NCBI RefSeq assembly: GCF_003807585.1
Contig: NZ_RMBX01000008.1
Location: forward strand, 1 to 64,000
Source: Chitinophaga barathri
GTDB lineage: Bacteria > Bacteroidota > Bacteroidia > Chitinophagales > Chitinophagaceae
Reading direction: 5' to 3'
DNA: 64,000 nucleotides
Part shown: positions 52,358 to 61,744 of the stretch, piece after piece
Position numbering within the stretch: position 1 is the stretch's first letter
Layout of the letters: each line of letters opens with the position of its first letter
Position numbers and translations under genes: made by a program
Notes under the pieces: generated by a model
Told to the model about the DNA's origin: nothing
What the model saw: the letters and a program-made list of their open reading frames with translations, nothing else
Databases searched by the model: none

Positions 52358-53827
52358 ATGAAAAATTACCTGCCCCTCATTTTAGCGCTATGCCTGGTGA
52401 AACTCGCCGTACATATGGCCGGGAATCATAATTACGATTTCATGCGGGACGAGCTGTTGCATCTCAGCGCCGGCCATCATCCCGCCTGGGGATATTTTGA
52501 ATTCCCCCCGTTCATCGGCTGGGTGGCCAGGGTATCCATCCTGTTCTTCGATCATTCGCTCACCGGCATGCGGCTTTTCGCCACGCTGGCCGGGGTTGTT
52601 ATTGTAGTGCTCTGCTGCATGATGGCCGTGGAGCTGGGCGGGAAAAAGTGGGCCGTGTTCCTGGCAGGCGTTTGCGCATTGTCATTCCTGCCTTATTACC
52701 GGAATCATTTTTTGTTTCAGCCTGTTGCATTCGACCAGATGTTCTGGGCGCTGGGGTTTTATTTTATACTTCGTTTTGTGAATACGCAGCGAAATGTTTA
52801 TCTCCTGTGTACGGGTATCACGGCCGGTTTCGGGCTGATGAACAAATATACTTTCATGGTATGGATCGCGGGGATACTATTCGCTTTACTCTTTCACGAA
52901 AAAGCCCGCATGTACCGCAACAAATGGTTGTATATCGCCGGCGCCGCGGCATTCCTGATCTTTCTGCCGAATATGATCTGGCAATACCAGCACGACATTC
53001 CATTCCTGCTGCATATGAAACAACTGGCCAAAACGCAGCTGGACAAAAAAGACGTGTTTGAATTTGCAATAGAGCAGGCGTTTTCCCCGGTTACGCTGCT
53101 GATGAGCCTCGGCGGCCTGTATTTCGTGATGCGGCAGCCCCGCTGGCGTTTCCTGGGAATTGCTTTCGTGACCATGTTCTTTTTGATGTGGGTGCTGCGT
53201 TCAAAATCATACTATTTTTTTGCCGCATATCCGCCCATGTTTGCCGCGGGCGCCGTTTGGCTGGAAAGGATTTTTCAAAAACGGCCTTACTGGAATCTGG
53301 CGCCAGCTTTGCTTTTGCTGGCTATGGTCATTCCCTGGATGCCTTATCTCATCCCTATTCTTCCCGTTGAAAAATTTATCCAATACAGTCATGAAAAACC
53401 AGATGCAGAAGGGCATTATAAGTTCACCAGCGATTATGCGGACATGTTCGGCTGGAAGGAACAGGTAGCGCTGGCGGACAGCATTTATAACACGCTGTCA
53501 CCGGAAGATCAGCAGAAGTGTATCTTCTGGGCGGAGAACTACGGAGAAGCGGGCGCCATCCGCATCATCGGCAACAGGGAGCCCGTATGCCGCCACGGCA
53601 GCTTCTGGACCTGGGGGCCCGGACCGCTTTCCGGCGAAATCGCGATCAGCATCGGCAACGAGCCTGATGTGGTGGACAGGGTTTATGAAGAACACCAGCT
53701 TATCAGGATCATCAAACATCCTTATGCCATCGAAGAAGAAAACAACATACCGGTGTACCTCTGCCGCAAGCCGAAAATAAAACTCAAAGAGATCTGGCCC
53801 ACCTTGGAAAAACAAGTGTTTGAATAA
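52358..53827 (+). CDS. GT39-family membrane glycosyltransferase
   Basis: A 489-aa multi-span enzyme. The first loop shows NYDFMRDELLHL and GYFEFPPFIGW, the family D-E and Pro-Pro pattern. About nine membrane segments are followed by a soluble C-terminal domain of about 130 residues (ALADSIYNTLSPEDQQKCIFW...). It is a paralogue of the 50699 protein in fold only. The two divergent genes share a 156-bp upstream region. Confidence 0.85.
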   Translation: MKNYLPLILALCLVKLAVHMAGNHNYDFMRDELLHLSAGHHPAWGYFEFPPFIGWVARVSILFFDHSLTGMRLFATLAGVVIVVLCCMMAVELGGKKWAVFLAGVCALSFLPYYRNHFLFQPVAFDQMFWALGFYFILRFVNTQRNVYLLCTGITAGFGLMNKYTFMVWIAGILFALLFHEKARMYRNKWLYIAGAAAFLIFLPNMIWQYQHDIPFLLHMKQLAKTQLDKKDVFEFAIEQAFSPVTLLMSLGGLYFVMRQPRWRFLGIAFVTMFFLMWVLRSKSYYFFAAYPPMFAAGAVWLERIFQKRPYWNLAPALLLLAMVIPWMPYLIPILPVEKFIQYSHEKPDAEGHYKFTSDYADMFGWKEQVALADSIYNTLSPEDQQKCIFWAENYGEAGAIRIIGNREPVCRHGSFWTWGPGPLSGEIAISIGNEPDVVDRVYEEHQLIRIIKHPYAIEEENNIPVYLCRKPKIKLKEIWPTLEKQVFE

Positions 53828-53881
53828 GTCAGCCTTTTTCCACGCCTGCCATGTACACGAGGCGGCTGAACAACATGCAGC

Positions 53882-54655
53882 TTATCTGTGTACCTGCTTC
53901 AGCAGCCACTTCACAAGGTCCTTTACAGCGCCCGCATTTTCATATTCCGCAGGGATGCGTGTGCCATCGGTATATTCATTGTACAGCCAGGGATCACCCA
54001 CGGCAAACACAGTGCCTTTGCCAACGCCGGCCACAGCCATGATCACATCGGCGCCCTCAGTAATAAGCGCCTTTGCCGGGCTCTTCACTTCCAGGATGCT
54101 CACTTCTTTGAGATATACCTTTTTGATGGAAGGGAACACTTCGTTGCCCGCCGGAATATGTACCGCGCCGGTAGCGAATTCTTTTCCCTTTACCATATTC
54201 CTGCTGCGTTTGGTGAAAGAGATCCCAAAACGTTCCGCCAGCGCGCTGAAACGGGTCAGCTCGGCATTAGCGCTGTCGTTGCCCATCAGTACCAGCACAC
54301 CGCCTTTTTTCACCCATTGTTCAATGGCGGAGATATCGGCGGGGGAGATGAAGTTTGGTGAAGGGTTTTCTTTTTCATTGTCCGCATCCACGATGATATA
54401 TACCGCGGCGCCCTGGAGATTTCCGGCGGTGGGCGCGGCGTACAGCGTAGCGGTGTCCGCTCCGTTGCGCAGGAATTCCTGGCCCAGGATGGAGAAGCCG
54501 GACATCGCGGTTTCTTCCCACTTATAATGCCAGGAGCGCATCTGGCCGCCGGCGTCTTTTTTCTGTTCGTTGTTGAAATAACTATCCAGCAGCATTTTTT
54601 GTGCGGAAGCCGCCATTGAAAGCGGCATGAAAAGAGCGATAAGTATGGCTTTCAT
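53882..54655 (-). CDS. Secreted DUF4350 (glutamine amidotransferase-like) protein
   Basis: A 257-aa exported protein (signal peptide PLSMAASAQ). The core AAVYIIVDADNEKENPSPN, IEQWVKKGGVLVLMGND and VFAVGDPWLYNEY matches the DUF4350/GATase-like fold found alone or joined to glycoside hydrolases such as family 105 in Bacteroidota. No nucleophilic cysteine is evident, so it is probably non-catalytic or binds carbohydrate. Confidence 0.75.
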   Translation of the reverse strand: MKAILIALFMPLSMAASAQKMLLDSYFNNEQKKDAGGQMRSWHYKWEETAMSGFSILGQEFLRNGADTATLYAAPTAGNLQGAAVYIIVDADNEKENPSPNFISPADISAIEQWVKKGGVLVLMGNDSANAELTRFSALAERFGISFTKRSRNMVKGKEFATGAVHIPAGNEVFPSIKKVYLKEVSILEVKSPAKALITEGADVIMAVAGVGKGTVFAVGDPWLYNEYTDGTRIPAEYENAGAVKDLVKWLLKQVHR

Positions 54656-54792
54656 TCCAACAAATTACGATGCCGCCCCCGGATTTGCAAACGTTTGCAT
54701 GTATTTCCAAACCGCCCCGCCCAATGGCACTTTTTGCGCGCCTGACAACAATCAGTCCCGCTCATTTGTTTATAGCTCAAAACCTGAACCTT

Positions 54793-55500
54793 ATGGAAAT
54801 AAAGTCATCCACGAAGTATTTTGCAGAACTGGTCGGCACTTTCGCCCTCGTATTATTCGGCTGCGGCGCAGCGGTCGTATCGGGTGTTTCTCTTACAGGT
54901 CCGGCCGGTATCGGCATCCTGGGTATCGCGTTCGCCTTCGGGCTGGCGGTATTGGTGATGTGTTACGCCATCGGCGGCATATCAGGTTGCCACATCAATC
55001 CCGCGATCACCATTGCCATGCTGGTAGCCGGTAAGATCAACGGCAAAGATGCCGCGGGATACATCATCTCGCAACTGATCGGCGCCGTGATCGGTGCGGC
55101 CGTATTGTATTGCATACAAAAAGGTTTGACCGGCTGGATACCCGGCGAATGGGCCTTAGGCTCGAATGGATGGGGCGAGGGTTACGGGGCGGGATACAAC
55201 ACCTCCTCTGCCTTTATCGCCGAAGCGGTGCTCACCTTCCTTTTCCTCTTCGTGATCTTCGGCAGCACCGGCAAATGGGGCAATGGCGCCATGGCTGGTA
55301 TGGCCATCGGGTTAACGCTTACGCTCATTCACATGGTGGCCATTCCTATTACAGGCACATCCGTGAACCCGGCCAGGAGCTTCGGCCCCGCACTTTTCGC
55401 CGGCGGCAAGGCCATGTCCCAGCTCTGGCTTTTTGTCGTAGCCCCCATCGTGGGTGGCATTGCGGCAGCCCTTGTGTGGCGCGTACTGGAGAAGAAATAG
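54793..55500 (+). CDS. aqpZ: Aquaporin Z
   Basis: A 235-aa channel of the MIP family with six membrane segments and the two half-helices HINPAIT and SVNPARS. The narrow-filter residues around them and the short loops fit a water channel (AqpZ) more than a glycerol facilitator. The ATG at 54793 gives the usual N terminus; a strong terminator follows. Confidence 0.93.
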   Translation: MEIKSSTKYFAELVGTFALVLFGCGAAVVSGVSLTGPAGIGILGIAFAFGLAVLVMCYAIGGISGCHINPAITIAMLVAGKINGKDAAGYIISQLIGAVIGAAVLYCIQKGLTGWIPGEWALGSNGWGEGYGAGYNTSSAFIAEAVLTFLFLFVIFGSTGKWGNGAMAGMAIGLTLTLIHMVAIPITGTSVNPARSFGPALFAGGKAMSQLWLFVVAPIVGGIAAALVWRVLEKK

Positions 55501-55540
55501 GCATCCCTGCCTAAAACATAAGTATTACCCCCTGTTGTCG

Positions 55541-55584
55541 GAACCGGGCCTGATTGACCTTTGTGGTATGATCAGGCCCGGTTC
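55541..55584 (+). terminator. Terminator of aqpZ
   Basis: Perfect 14-bp stem GAACCGGGCCTGAT/ATCAGGCCCGGTTC with a 16-nt loop. The 260 bp that follow (to 55844) hold no gene; a small inverted repeat GTTAAT-N4-ATTAAC lies at about 55612-55627. Confidence 0.88.
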
Positions 55585-55844
55585 TGTTTCCCGCTAACAC
55601 AAACAGATGAACGTTAATACGCATTAACCAAAAACGATTTTGGCACAGTATATGCAAAAGTCATTTTAACCGTTTAACCGTATACACCCTGAACCTGTGG
55701 CCTGGCCATGAAAGAAACAGAAGTATACCTGTATACACGTCTCTAATTAATCAAGAATCCATTTTAGCAGCATAAGAGAGCGCCGGAGAACCCGGCTGGA
55801 AGAGCTATGCCATTTATGCTGCGTGGAGCAACCATGTTTTGTAT

Positions 55845-56213
55845 ATGAAAAGGATATTGGTAATTGTGGATGATCTGCTGATGATTCATGTGATAGAACT
55901 GATTATACATAAAGAGGGATACGACGCAGACCTGGCCTATAATGGAAAAGAAGCTACGCTGTTGCTTCATACGCATGATTATGATCTTGTGATAGCGGAC
56001 CTGAAGCTGCCATTCCCGCATCTCCGGGAACTGGCTACCGTGCTTGAGCGCAAAAAGCAGCTCAGGCCATTCCCCATTCTCGTTATTATTCCCGCGGCAT
56101 TCCTAACCGGCAGCGTCAGCAGCTGGTTCGGCATCGACGCGGACGAAACTGTTATCCGGCCTTTCTGCCCATTCGAGTTAACCGGCACGATCAACCGTCT
56201 TTTGGGGCGTTGA
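55845..56213 (+). CDS. Single-domain response regulator receiver (degenerate)
   Basis: A 122-aa receiver domain without output domain. The acidic pair is in LVIVDD and the phosphate-accepting aspartate in LVIADLKLP. The usual lysine of the KPF motif is arginine (VIRPFCPF) and the switch Thr/Ser strand reads ILVIIPAAF, so phosphorylation signalling may be altered. No kinase is adjacent. The ATG at 55845 was preferred to a TTG two codons upstream. Confidence 0.8.
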   Translation: MKRILVIVDDLLMIHVIELIIHKEGYDADLAYNGKEATLLLHTHDYDLVIADLKLPFPHLRELATVLERKKQLRPFPILVIIPAAFLTGSVSSWFGIDADETVIRPFCPFELTGTINRLLGR

Positions 56214-56219
56214 TCTTTA

Positions 56220-56250
56220 GCAGGTCCGGTTTTCCGGACCTGCGTTTTTT
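56220..56250 (+). terminator. Terminator of the receiver gene
   Basis: Perfect 10-bp stem GCAGGTCCGG/CCGGACCTGC, TTTT loop, then a T-run. Confidence 0.93.
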
Positions 56251-56289
56251 GCCTGATAGCATATTAACCGGATTGGCGATATTTGCGGT

Positions 56290-56505
56290 ATGTCCCCTTT
56301 CTCCGTTACCATCAGTGATCAACTTTATGAGGTTACGCCCTATGTAAAGGGTTATGGTATTTCTTTTCATGTAGACACTCCCGGAAGCCGCATCTCATTT
56401 GAGCTGGACGAGGAAGACAATCTCCGCGCCATTACCTCCGGCGAGCCCGTGGACGCGGCCCTGGTGGAGCAGCTCGCCGCTGCAATTGTACAGCACTTTG
56501 CCTGA
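56290..56505 (+). CDS. Hypothetical 71-aa protein before umuC
   Basis: A small acidic protein (SFELDEEDNLRAITSGEPVDAALVEQL) not recognised. Its codon use is like the chromosome and it ends 43 bp before the umuC start, so it could be the first gene of the same transcript. It is far too short to be UmuD and shows no S24 motif. Confidence 0.6.
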   Translation: MSPFSVTISDQLYEVTPYVKGYGISFHVDTPGSRISFELDEEDNLRAITSGEPVDAALVEQLAAAIVQHFA

Positions 56506-56548
56506 AATGCCAATATTTTTAGCTAGATTTGCTAATAATAATAGCATT

Positions 56549-57814
56549 ATGATTGCCCTGGTTGATTGTAATAATTTCTATGTCAGCTGCGAACGGCTCT
56601 TCAACTTCAACATGGACGTTCTCCACCGCCCCGTGGTGGTACTCAGCAATAACGACGGCTGCGTGGTAGCCCGCTCGGAAGAAGCCAAAGCCCTCGGTAT
56701 CGTCATGGGCGACCCTGCCTTTAAGATTGAAAAGATACTGACGGAGCATAACGGTGTCATGTTTTCCTCTAATTACACGTTATACGGCAGCCTCAGCAAC
56801 CGGGTGATGCGCGTCCTTTCCCGCTACTCGCCAGATATGGAGGTATACAGCATAGACGAAGCATTTCTTGACCTTTCCGGGATGAAAGACCTGCCCGCCA
56901 TCGCCGCCGGCATCCGCAAAAATATCTTCGATGAAGTGGGCCTGCCCGTATCCGTGGGCGTAGCGCCTACCAAGACGCTGGCCAAAATGGCCAACCGTTT
57001 TGCCAAAAAACATCACCGCCGGGCCGGCGTATGGGTACTGGATTCCGAAGAAAAGATCAGGGATGTGATGGCGGTCACCGCAGTTGAGGATATATGGGGC
57101 ATCGGCGCACAATATGCGGCAAAGCTTCGCCAAAAAGGGTTCCAGACCGCCCTGGACCTTTCCAAAGCACCCGATGACTGGGTAAGAAAAGAATTCACGG
57201 TGGTGGGCCTGCGGCTGGTGCATGAATTGCGCGGCATCCCCAGTATTCCTTTCCAGGAAGAAGCCTCCCCCAAAAAAGGCATCTGCGTAGCCCGCTCCTT
57301 CGGGCAGCTGCTCACCGAAAAAAACGATATCCGCGAAGTGCTGGCCAATTACACAGCGATCTGCGCACAAAGGCTCCGCAAACAACAAAGTTGCACCGCC
57401 GCCATACAGGTATTCCTTTCCACCAACTATTTCAGGAACCAGGATAAACAATACCACAAATCCATTACCATGCGCCTGCCCACGCCATCCAACAGTACGC
57501 CCACCCTTTTGCAGCACGCCATGGATGCGCTGGACCGTATCTTCAGGCCAGGTTATAATTATAAAAAGGTCGGCATTCTTACCTTTGATCTCGTACCGGA
57601 AACTTCCGTGCAGCAGAACCTGTTTTCGGAAGAAGACAAAACACGCGAATCAAAACTGATGAAAGCGCTGGATGGAATTCACCAACACTTTCATGGCAAA
57701 CAGGTTGTTAAATTTGCAGTGCAGGGTAAAGGCTCTAAAGGACAACTGAAGCAGGAGAAATTGTCCAAACGGTTCACCACGCGGCTGCTGGAGATCCTGC
57801 GCGCTAAAATATAA
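56549..57814 (+). CDS. umuC: Y-family DNA polymerase (UmuC-like)
   Basis: A 421-aa translesion polymerase. Catalytic acidic residues are in IALVDCNNFYVSCERLF and SIDEAFLDL; the steric and fidelity region LSNNDGCVVARS is of the UmuC type. The C-terminal 50 residues contain a QQNLF motif (residues near 350), which probably binds the beta clamp, and a DUF4113-like tail. The ATG at 56549 starts at the first conserved strand. No umuD lies next to it. It is the head of a unit with the 57818 and 58312 genes. Confidence 0.93.
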   Translation: MIALVDCNNFYVSCERLFNFNMDVLHRPVVVLSNNDGCVVARSEEAKALGIVMGDPAFKIEKILTEHNGVMFSSNYTLYGSLSNRVMRVLSRYSPDMEVYSIDEAFLDLSGMKDLPAIAAGIRKNIFDEVGLPVSVGVAPTKTLAKMANRFAKKHHRRAGVWVLDSEEKIRDVMAVTAVEDIWGIGAQYAAKLRQKGFQTALDLSKAPDDWVRKEFTVVGLRLVHELRGIPSIPFQEEASPKKGICVARSFGQLLTEKNDIREVLANYTAICAQRLRKQQSCTAAIQVFLSTNYFRNQDKQYHKSITMRLPTPSNSTPTLLQHAMDALDRIFRPGYNYKKVGILTFDLVPETSVQQNLFSEEDKTRESKLMKALDGIHQHFHGKQVVKFAVQGKGSKGQLKQEKLSKRFTTRLLEILRAKI

Positions 57815-57817
57815 TGA

Positions 57818-58306
57818 ATGCACAACCCGCTTTCCATATTACAGGTAACAGTGCTGGATGGTCTTATCCAGGCGGGGCACGTATATTTTGTGCGGCAAAG
57901 TTATTTCCGCGGAATGAAACCGGGCGCCAAAGAATCGTTGCTGATATCGCACTACCGCTCCGCCGCCGAAGCCACGGCGCATTATGATGCCATCCTTACG
58001 GATCAACGCAGGTATATTTATGATATCAGCAATGCGGCGGATAAAGAAAAGTTATATCATGCCGCAACGCAACCCGAAGGATATGCCGTGTATATCGCTT
58101 TGCTGAAAGATAAAAAATGGAAACCCGGCCCTATGCTCACCGCGGCCGTCAGGAGGTTTGTGAGGGTACACGCCAGCCGGAGCCAGGAGGGAAGAACAGA
58201 CGTTTCCATCAGGCTTTTTATCAGGTTTGGTGAACTTTTCCTTACTTTAAAGCAGCACAAACAAGAAGAACAAAACATCCCCCTTTCCGAAATAGAAAAA
58301 ACATAA
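57818..58306 (+). CDS. Unknown protein of the umuC-SRAP unit
   Basis: A 162-aa protein without recognised domain. It begins 3 bp after the umuC stop and ends 5 bp before the SRAP gene, so it is firmly inside a DNA-damage operon. It is mixed alpha/beta with a YRSAAEATAHYDAIL helix and a basic stretch (RRFVRVHASRSQEGR) that could contact nucleic acid. The tail is rich in Gln/Glu. Function unknown; a DNA-repair accessory role is inferred only from position. Confidence 0.75.
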   Translation: MHNPLSILQVTVLDGLIQAGHVYFVRQSYFRGMKPGAKESLLISHYRSAAEATAHYDAILTDQRRYIYDISNAADKEKLYHAATQPEGYAVYIALLKDKKWKPGPMLTAAVRRFVRVHASRSQEGRTDVSIRLFIRFGELFLTLKQHKQEEQNIPLSEIEKT

Positions 58307-58311
58307 CGTCA

Positions 58312-59061
58312 ATGTGTTACGATCTTTCATTTTCCGCCAGCGTTGAATCCATATTTGATTATGTCCCCGAGCTGAATAACATAGGCCCGCTGGATATGTA
58401 CTTTGAACCGACCTTTCACAAAGTGGCGCAGGCATACCCCAAATGGCCGGTAGTGTTAAATGATAAAGGCACCCTGAAACTCATGAAATTTGAATGGGGC
58501 GTGATACCGAATTATATGAAAACGCCGGAAGAGATCAAAAAAGGCCGCAAGTGGATGGTGAACGCCCGCTCTGAAAAAGTGCTGGATACAAAAGCATACT
58601 GGAGCCGCATACGCAAGAACCGCTGCCTGGTAGCGGCCACAGGATTTTTTGAACATCGTGAGATCCCCGGCTGGAAAAATAAAGTACCTTATTACATCCG
58701 CCTCAAAAACCGCGATATGTTTTTTATCGCCGGGCTTTATACCTACTCTCATCTCCCCAATCCAGAAACAGGAGAGCTGCCGGGCACCTTCACCGTGCTC
58801 ACCAGGGATGCGAACGATATCATGAGCCGCATTCACAACGGCGGTGACAATGCCGGGCGTATGCCGCTGATACTGCCGGCAGAGCTGGAAAAAGAATGGC
58901 TGCGGCCAGACCTCCCCGACACGGATATCCAACGCATCCTCAATTATTCCCTCCCTTCAGATGAAATGGAATACTGGACGGTGAATTCTGTGCGCAAAGC
59001 AAAGCCCGATGATGAAGGAGTGATAGAAAAAGTGGCGTACGCGGACCTTCCCGCGCTATGA
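58312..59061 (+). CDS. SRAP/YedK (HMCES) family abasic-site processing protein
   Basis: A 249-aa SOS-response-associated protein. The catalytic cysteine is residue 2 (MCYDLS), which forms a thiazolidine link with abasic sites in single-stranded DNA. Other conserved sites are NARSEK, GFFEH (catalytic Glu) and the IHNGG...RMPLIL histidine region. It shields abasic sites during replication. Its place after umuC fits a damage-tolerance unit. It overlaps the end of the convergent kinase gene by 6 bp. Confidence 0.93.
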   Translation: MCYDLSFSASVESIFDYVPELNNIGPLDMYFEPTFHKVAQAYPKWPVVLNDKGTLKLMKFEWGVIPNYMKTPEEIKKGRKWMVNARSEKVLDTKAYWSRIRKNRCLVAATGFFEHREIPGWKNKVPYYIRLKNRDMFFIAGLYTYSHLPNPETGELPGTFTVLTRDANDIMSRIHNGGDNAGRMPLILPAELEKEWLRPDLPDTDIQRILNYSLPSDEMEYWTVNSVRKAKPDDEGVIEKVAYADLPAL

Positions 59062-61104
59062 TGCTTTGATGATCCTCAGCGGATAAGGCGCTTCTTTACT
59101 GAGATATTTATCCATTACGGAATACAACCGGTCAAATTCCACGGGTTTGATCAGGTATTCGTTCACGCCCGCATCCAATGCTTCTTTCTGCTGCTCGCGG
59201 AAAGCGTCGGCGGAAATAGCGATCACGGGAATGTGCTGTAGTTCCGGATCTTCGCGGATAAAACGGATCACTTCATTGCCGGTGAGTTTTGGCATATGCA
59301 TATCCATAATGATCAGGTGCGGGTGGCAGTTGTGCGCCATCGCCAGGCCTTCCTCGCCGTTGCCGGCAATCAGCAAATGAATACCCAGGTGCGAGAAGAA
59401 ACGCTCCATGATCATCTGGTTGATCTCGCTGTCTTCCATCAGCAACACCGTTTTGTCCGAGGGGAAAGCGGCGTATTCCCTGCGCTCGTCCTGCTGCTCT
59501 GCCGGCAATGATACCGCTTCCACTTCCAGCGGCAGCGTTACGGTAAATGCGGCGCCCTGCCCCTGTTCGCTCCACACTTCTATTGTGCCGCCCATCAGCT
59601 CTGTGATGCGGCGGGAAATGGTAAGCCCCAGCCCTGTGCCGCCAAAGTTCTGGTGAATGGATTCATCCGCCTGTTCGTATGGCTGGAAGATGAGTTTTTG
59701 TTTTTCCTTCGCGATACCCACACCCTCGTCCGCTACGCGGAGGCACCATTGCGCCGGTTCCTGCAGGTAGATATGCAGGGTTACTTTTTTACCCGATGGC
59801 GTGAATTTAAGCGCGTTGCCCAGCAGGTTGTTCACGATCTGCGTGAGATGCAACCTGTCCCCCACTACTTCGCCGGGCAGTTTATGATCCACCTGCAATT
59901 GCAGCGTGACGCCTTTTACTTTCGACGCATCCTGGTAAATATTCACCACGCTGCGGATCCATTCACGCAGCACAAATGGTTCCGGATGCAGTTCATCCGT
60001 TTTGCCGGCTTCTATCCTCGCCAGCTCCAGCACATTGTTGATGATCTCCAGCAGGTTGCGGCTGCTGTTATGAATATTATCCACCAGGTGCACGATGCTG
60101 CGGGGGATCTTGTTCCGGTTAGCCTGTTCGTTCAGCAACAGGAAACTGATACCGATGATCGCGTTGAGCGGGTTGCGTATTTCGTGGCTGATCTCCCGGA
60201 GGAAAGCGGACTTAGCGGCATTGGCGTGCTGCGCTTCGTCGCGGGCCTGCATCAGGTCCTGCTTAAGGGATTCCAGTTCGGCCACATACCCTTTCAACTG
60301 CTGGTCCTGGTCGCGGAGCTGGGCATTGTTATCCTTCAGGTTCACCAGCATGGCTTCCAGCGCCATATTACTTTTACGCAACTGCATGGTACGATTGCGC
60401 ACTTCTGTTTCGAGCTTGGCATTATAATCTTCCAGCTTCGTGTAGGCGGAGACGAGTTCTGCCTCTTTGCTTACCACGAGCTCGTTTTTCTTTTTCAGTG
60501 AATCGTTCCTTTTATTCAGCCTTTTTACCAGGCCGCTGATATTGATCTGGTAAAAACTGATCACGATACCGTTCAGCAGCAATACGATGGACATGATCAG
60601 CCAGCGGAACATAAAGGTGAGGTCGCGGCTCATTTCCATCGGCTCTATCACCATAAAATAATAATTCGTCTCCAGCAATATAAGGCTGGTCAGGATCAGC
60701 ACCAGGCACATGAACTTCAGTTCTTTTTCCGCCGGTGAGCAGATCAGCAATGGCACGCCAATGAGGAACAGCCCCAGGAAATGTACCTGCGTGCTTTCCC
60801 CGAAAGTGACGCCATAATACAACATGACCATACAGAAAACGAACATCAGCCCGAACTTGGCGGCTGAATATTTTTTGTTGCGGTTGAGGAGCAGGATGGA
60901 GAGGAAGCCGCTTACAAAACCCATGGCGGTAAAAAAGATGGAATAATCGCCGGACATAAGGGCGAGCGATACCCCGCAAAAGGTACACAACAAGGCAGTC
61001 AGGAAGCTAAATGAATTAACGACCATGATCTTTCTGCCATCGCCGTCTTTCATATCCGAGGATAGACCTGTTTTCTTAATGATATTAAACCATTGGCTGA
61101 TCAT
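59056..61104 (-). CDS. Hybrid sensor histidine kinase / response regulator
   Basis: A 682-aa protein. Five or six membrane segments (about residues 25-195) are followed by a long coiled coil (about 195-300), the HisKA domain with the phosphorylated His307 in ISHEIRNPLN, the HATPase domain (NLLGNALKF, DEGVGI, GGTGLGL) and a C-terminal receiver with D601 in IIMDMHMP. A DNA-binding output is lacking, so the signal must pass to another protein. The ATG at 61104 was chosen; a GTG 14 codons upstream is possible. Confidence 0.92.
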   Translation of the reverse strand: MISQWFNIIKKTGLSSDMKDGDGRKIMVVNSFSFLTALLCTFCGVSLALMSGDYSIFFTAMGFVSGFLSILLLNRNKKYSAAKFGLMFVFCMVMLYYGVTFGESTQVHFLGLFLIGVPLLICSPAEKELKFMCLVLILTSLILLETNYYFMVIEPMEMSRDLTFMFRWLIMSIVLLLNGIVISFYQINISGLVKRLNKRNDSLKKKNELVVSKEAELVSAYTKLEDYNAKLETEVRNRTMQLRKSNMALEAMLVNLKDNNAQLRDQDQQLKGYVAELESLKQDLMQARDEAQHANAAKSAFLREISHEIRNPLNAIIGISFLLLNEQANRNKIPRSIVHLVDNIHNSSRNLLEIINNVLELARIEAGKTDELHPEPFVLREWIRSVVNIYQDASKVKGVTLQLQVDHKLPGEVVGDRLHLTQIVNNLLGNALKFTPSGKKVTLHIYLQEPAQWCLRVADEGVGIAKEKQKLIFQPYEQADESIHQNFGGTGLGLTISRRITELMGGTIEVWSEQGQGAAFTVTLPLEVEAVSLPAEQQDERREYAAFPSDKTVLLMEDSEINQMIMERFFSHLGIHLLIAGNGEEGLAMAHNCHPHLIIMDMHMPKLTGNEVIRFIREDPELQHIPVIAISADAFREQQKEALDAGVNEYLIKPVEFDRLYSVMDKYLSKEAPYPLRIIKAS

Positions 61105-61146
61105 TATTACAAACAATTGCCTGTCAGAAGTTACGCCTTTTTTCAC

Positions 61147-61744
61147 AGTTCCTCAACACTTCTTCTGCAACAGATTTGGTTGATATTATTTTGATTATCA
61201 ATAAATTAAAATTCTCAAAGGTATTTATCCGCACACATCAGCAACAAACGATTAACAAAACCCGGTTCGTTTAAAAACTGGCCCGATGAAGATCGGGCCA
61301 GGGAAATTTACTCTCCAATTTATATTTGAACTTACTGGTAATACAAATTTTGGCTCCGGCCGAAATTAATCACACAAAATGGTAAGAATTGTTAATTGGT
61401 GGTTAATAGGACTCCGAACTACCATAAAAGAACAGGTCCGGGGAGAACCCCAGACCTGTTAAATACGCTCCAATTTAACTCACTGAAAGCCTTTTACAAT
61501 TGTAAATCAGCCTCAATGACAAACCAAAGGTAAAATCCTGGCCGTGGCATAAGTGTTAAAAGCTTGTTATTAAAGGAATGCGTTATTTTTCAGCGAGTTA
61601 ACGGGTATTTAACGGTCTTTTTTCGAAAACCTTTCCTTTACCGGGGTTGTTTCTTAAATTGATCAACGTCAGGTCCCTGTTATGACGGCCATCAGGATAT
61701 ACCACCGGCAGGCAGGCTACTTTTGCGAAATAAACTCCAGCATC
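61147..61744 (-). other. Intergenic region with a duplicated leader/hairpin element
   Basis: About 600 bp between divergent kinase and cydA genes. Two related units occur on the minus strand: 61431-61485 and 61279-61340. Each has CAGTRAGTT, then AAATTGGAG-N-GTAWATTT-like sequence, then a strong hairpin (AACAGGTC...GACCTGTT at 61431-61460; TGGCCCGAT/ATCGGGCCA at 61279-61300) and a T-rich stretch. A TACCTTTG -7 box lies upstream at about 61525-61532. They look like the 3' ends of two tandem small RNAs or leader attenuators; no known RNA family is recognised. Confidence 0.5.
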
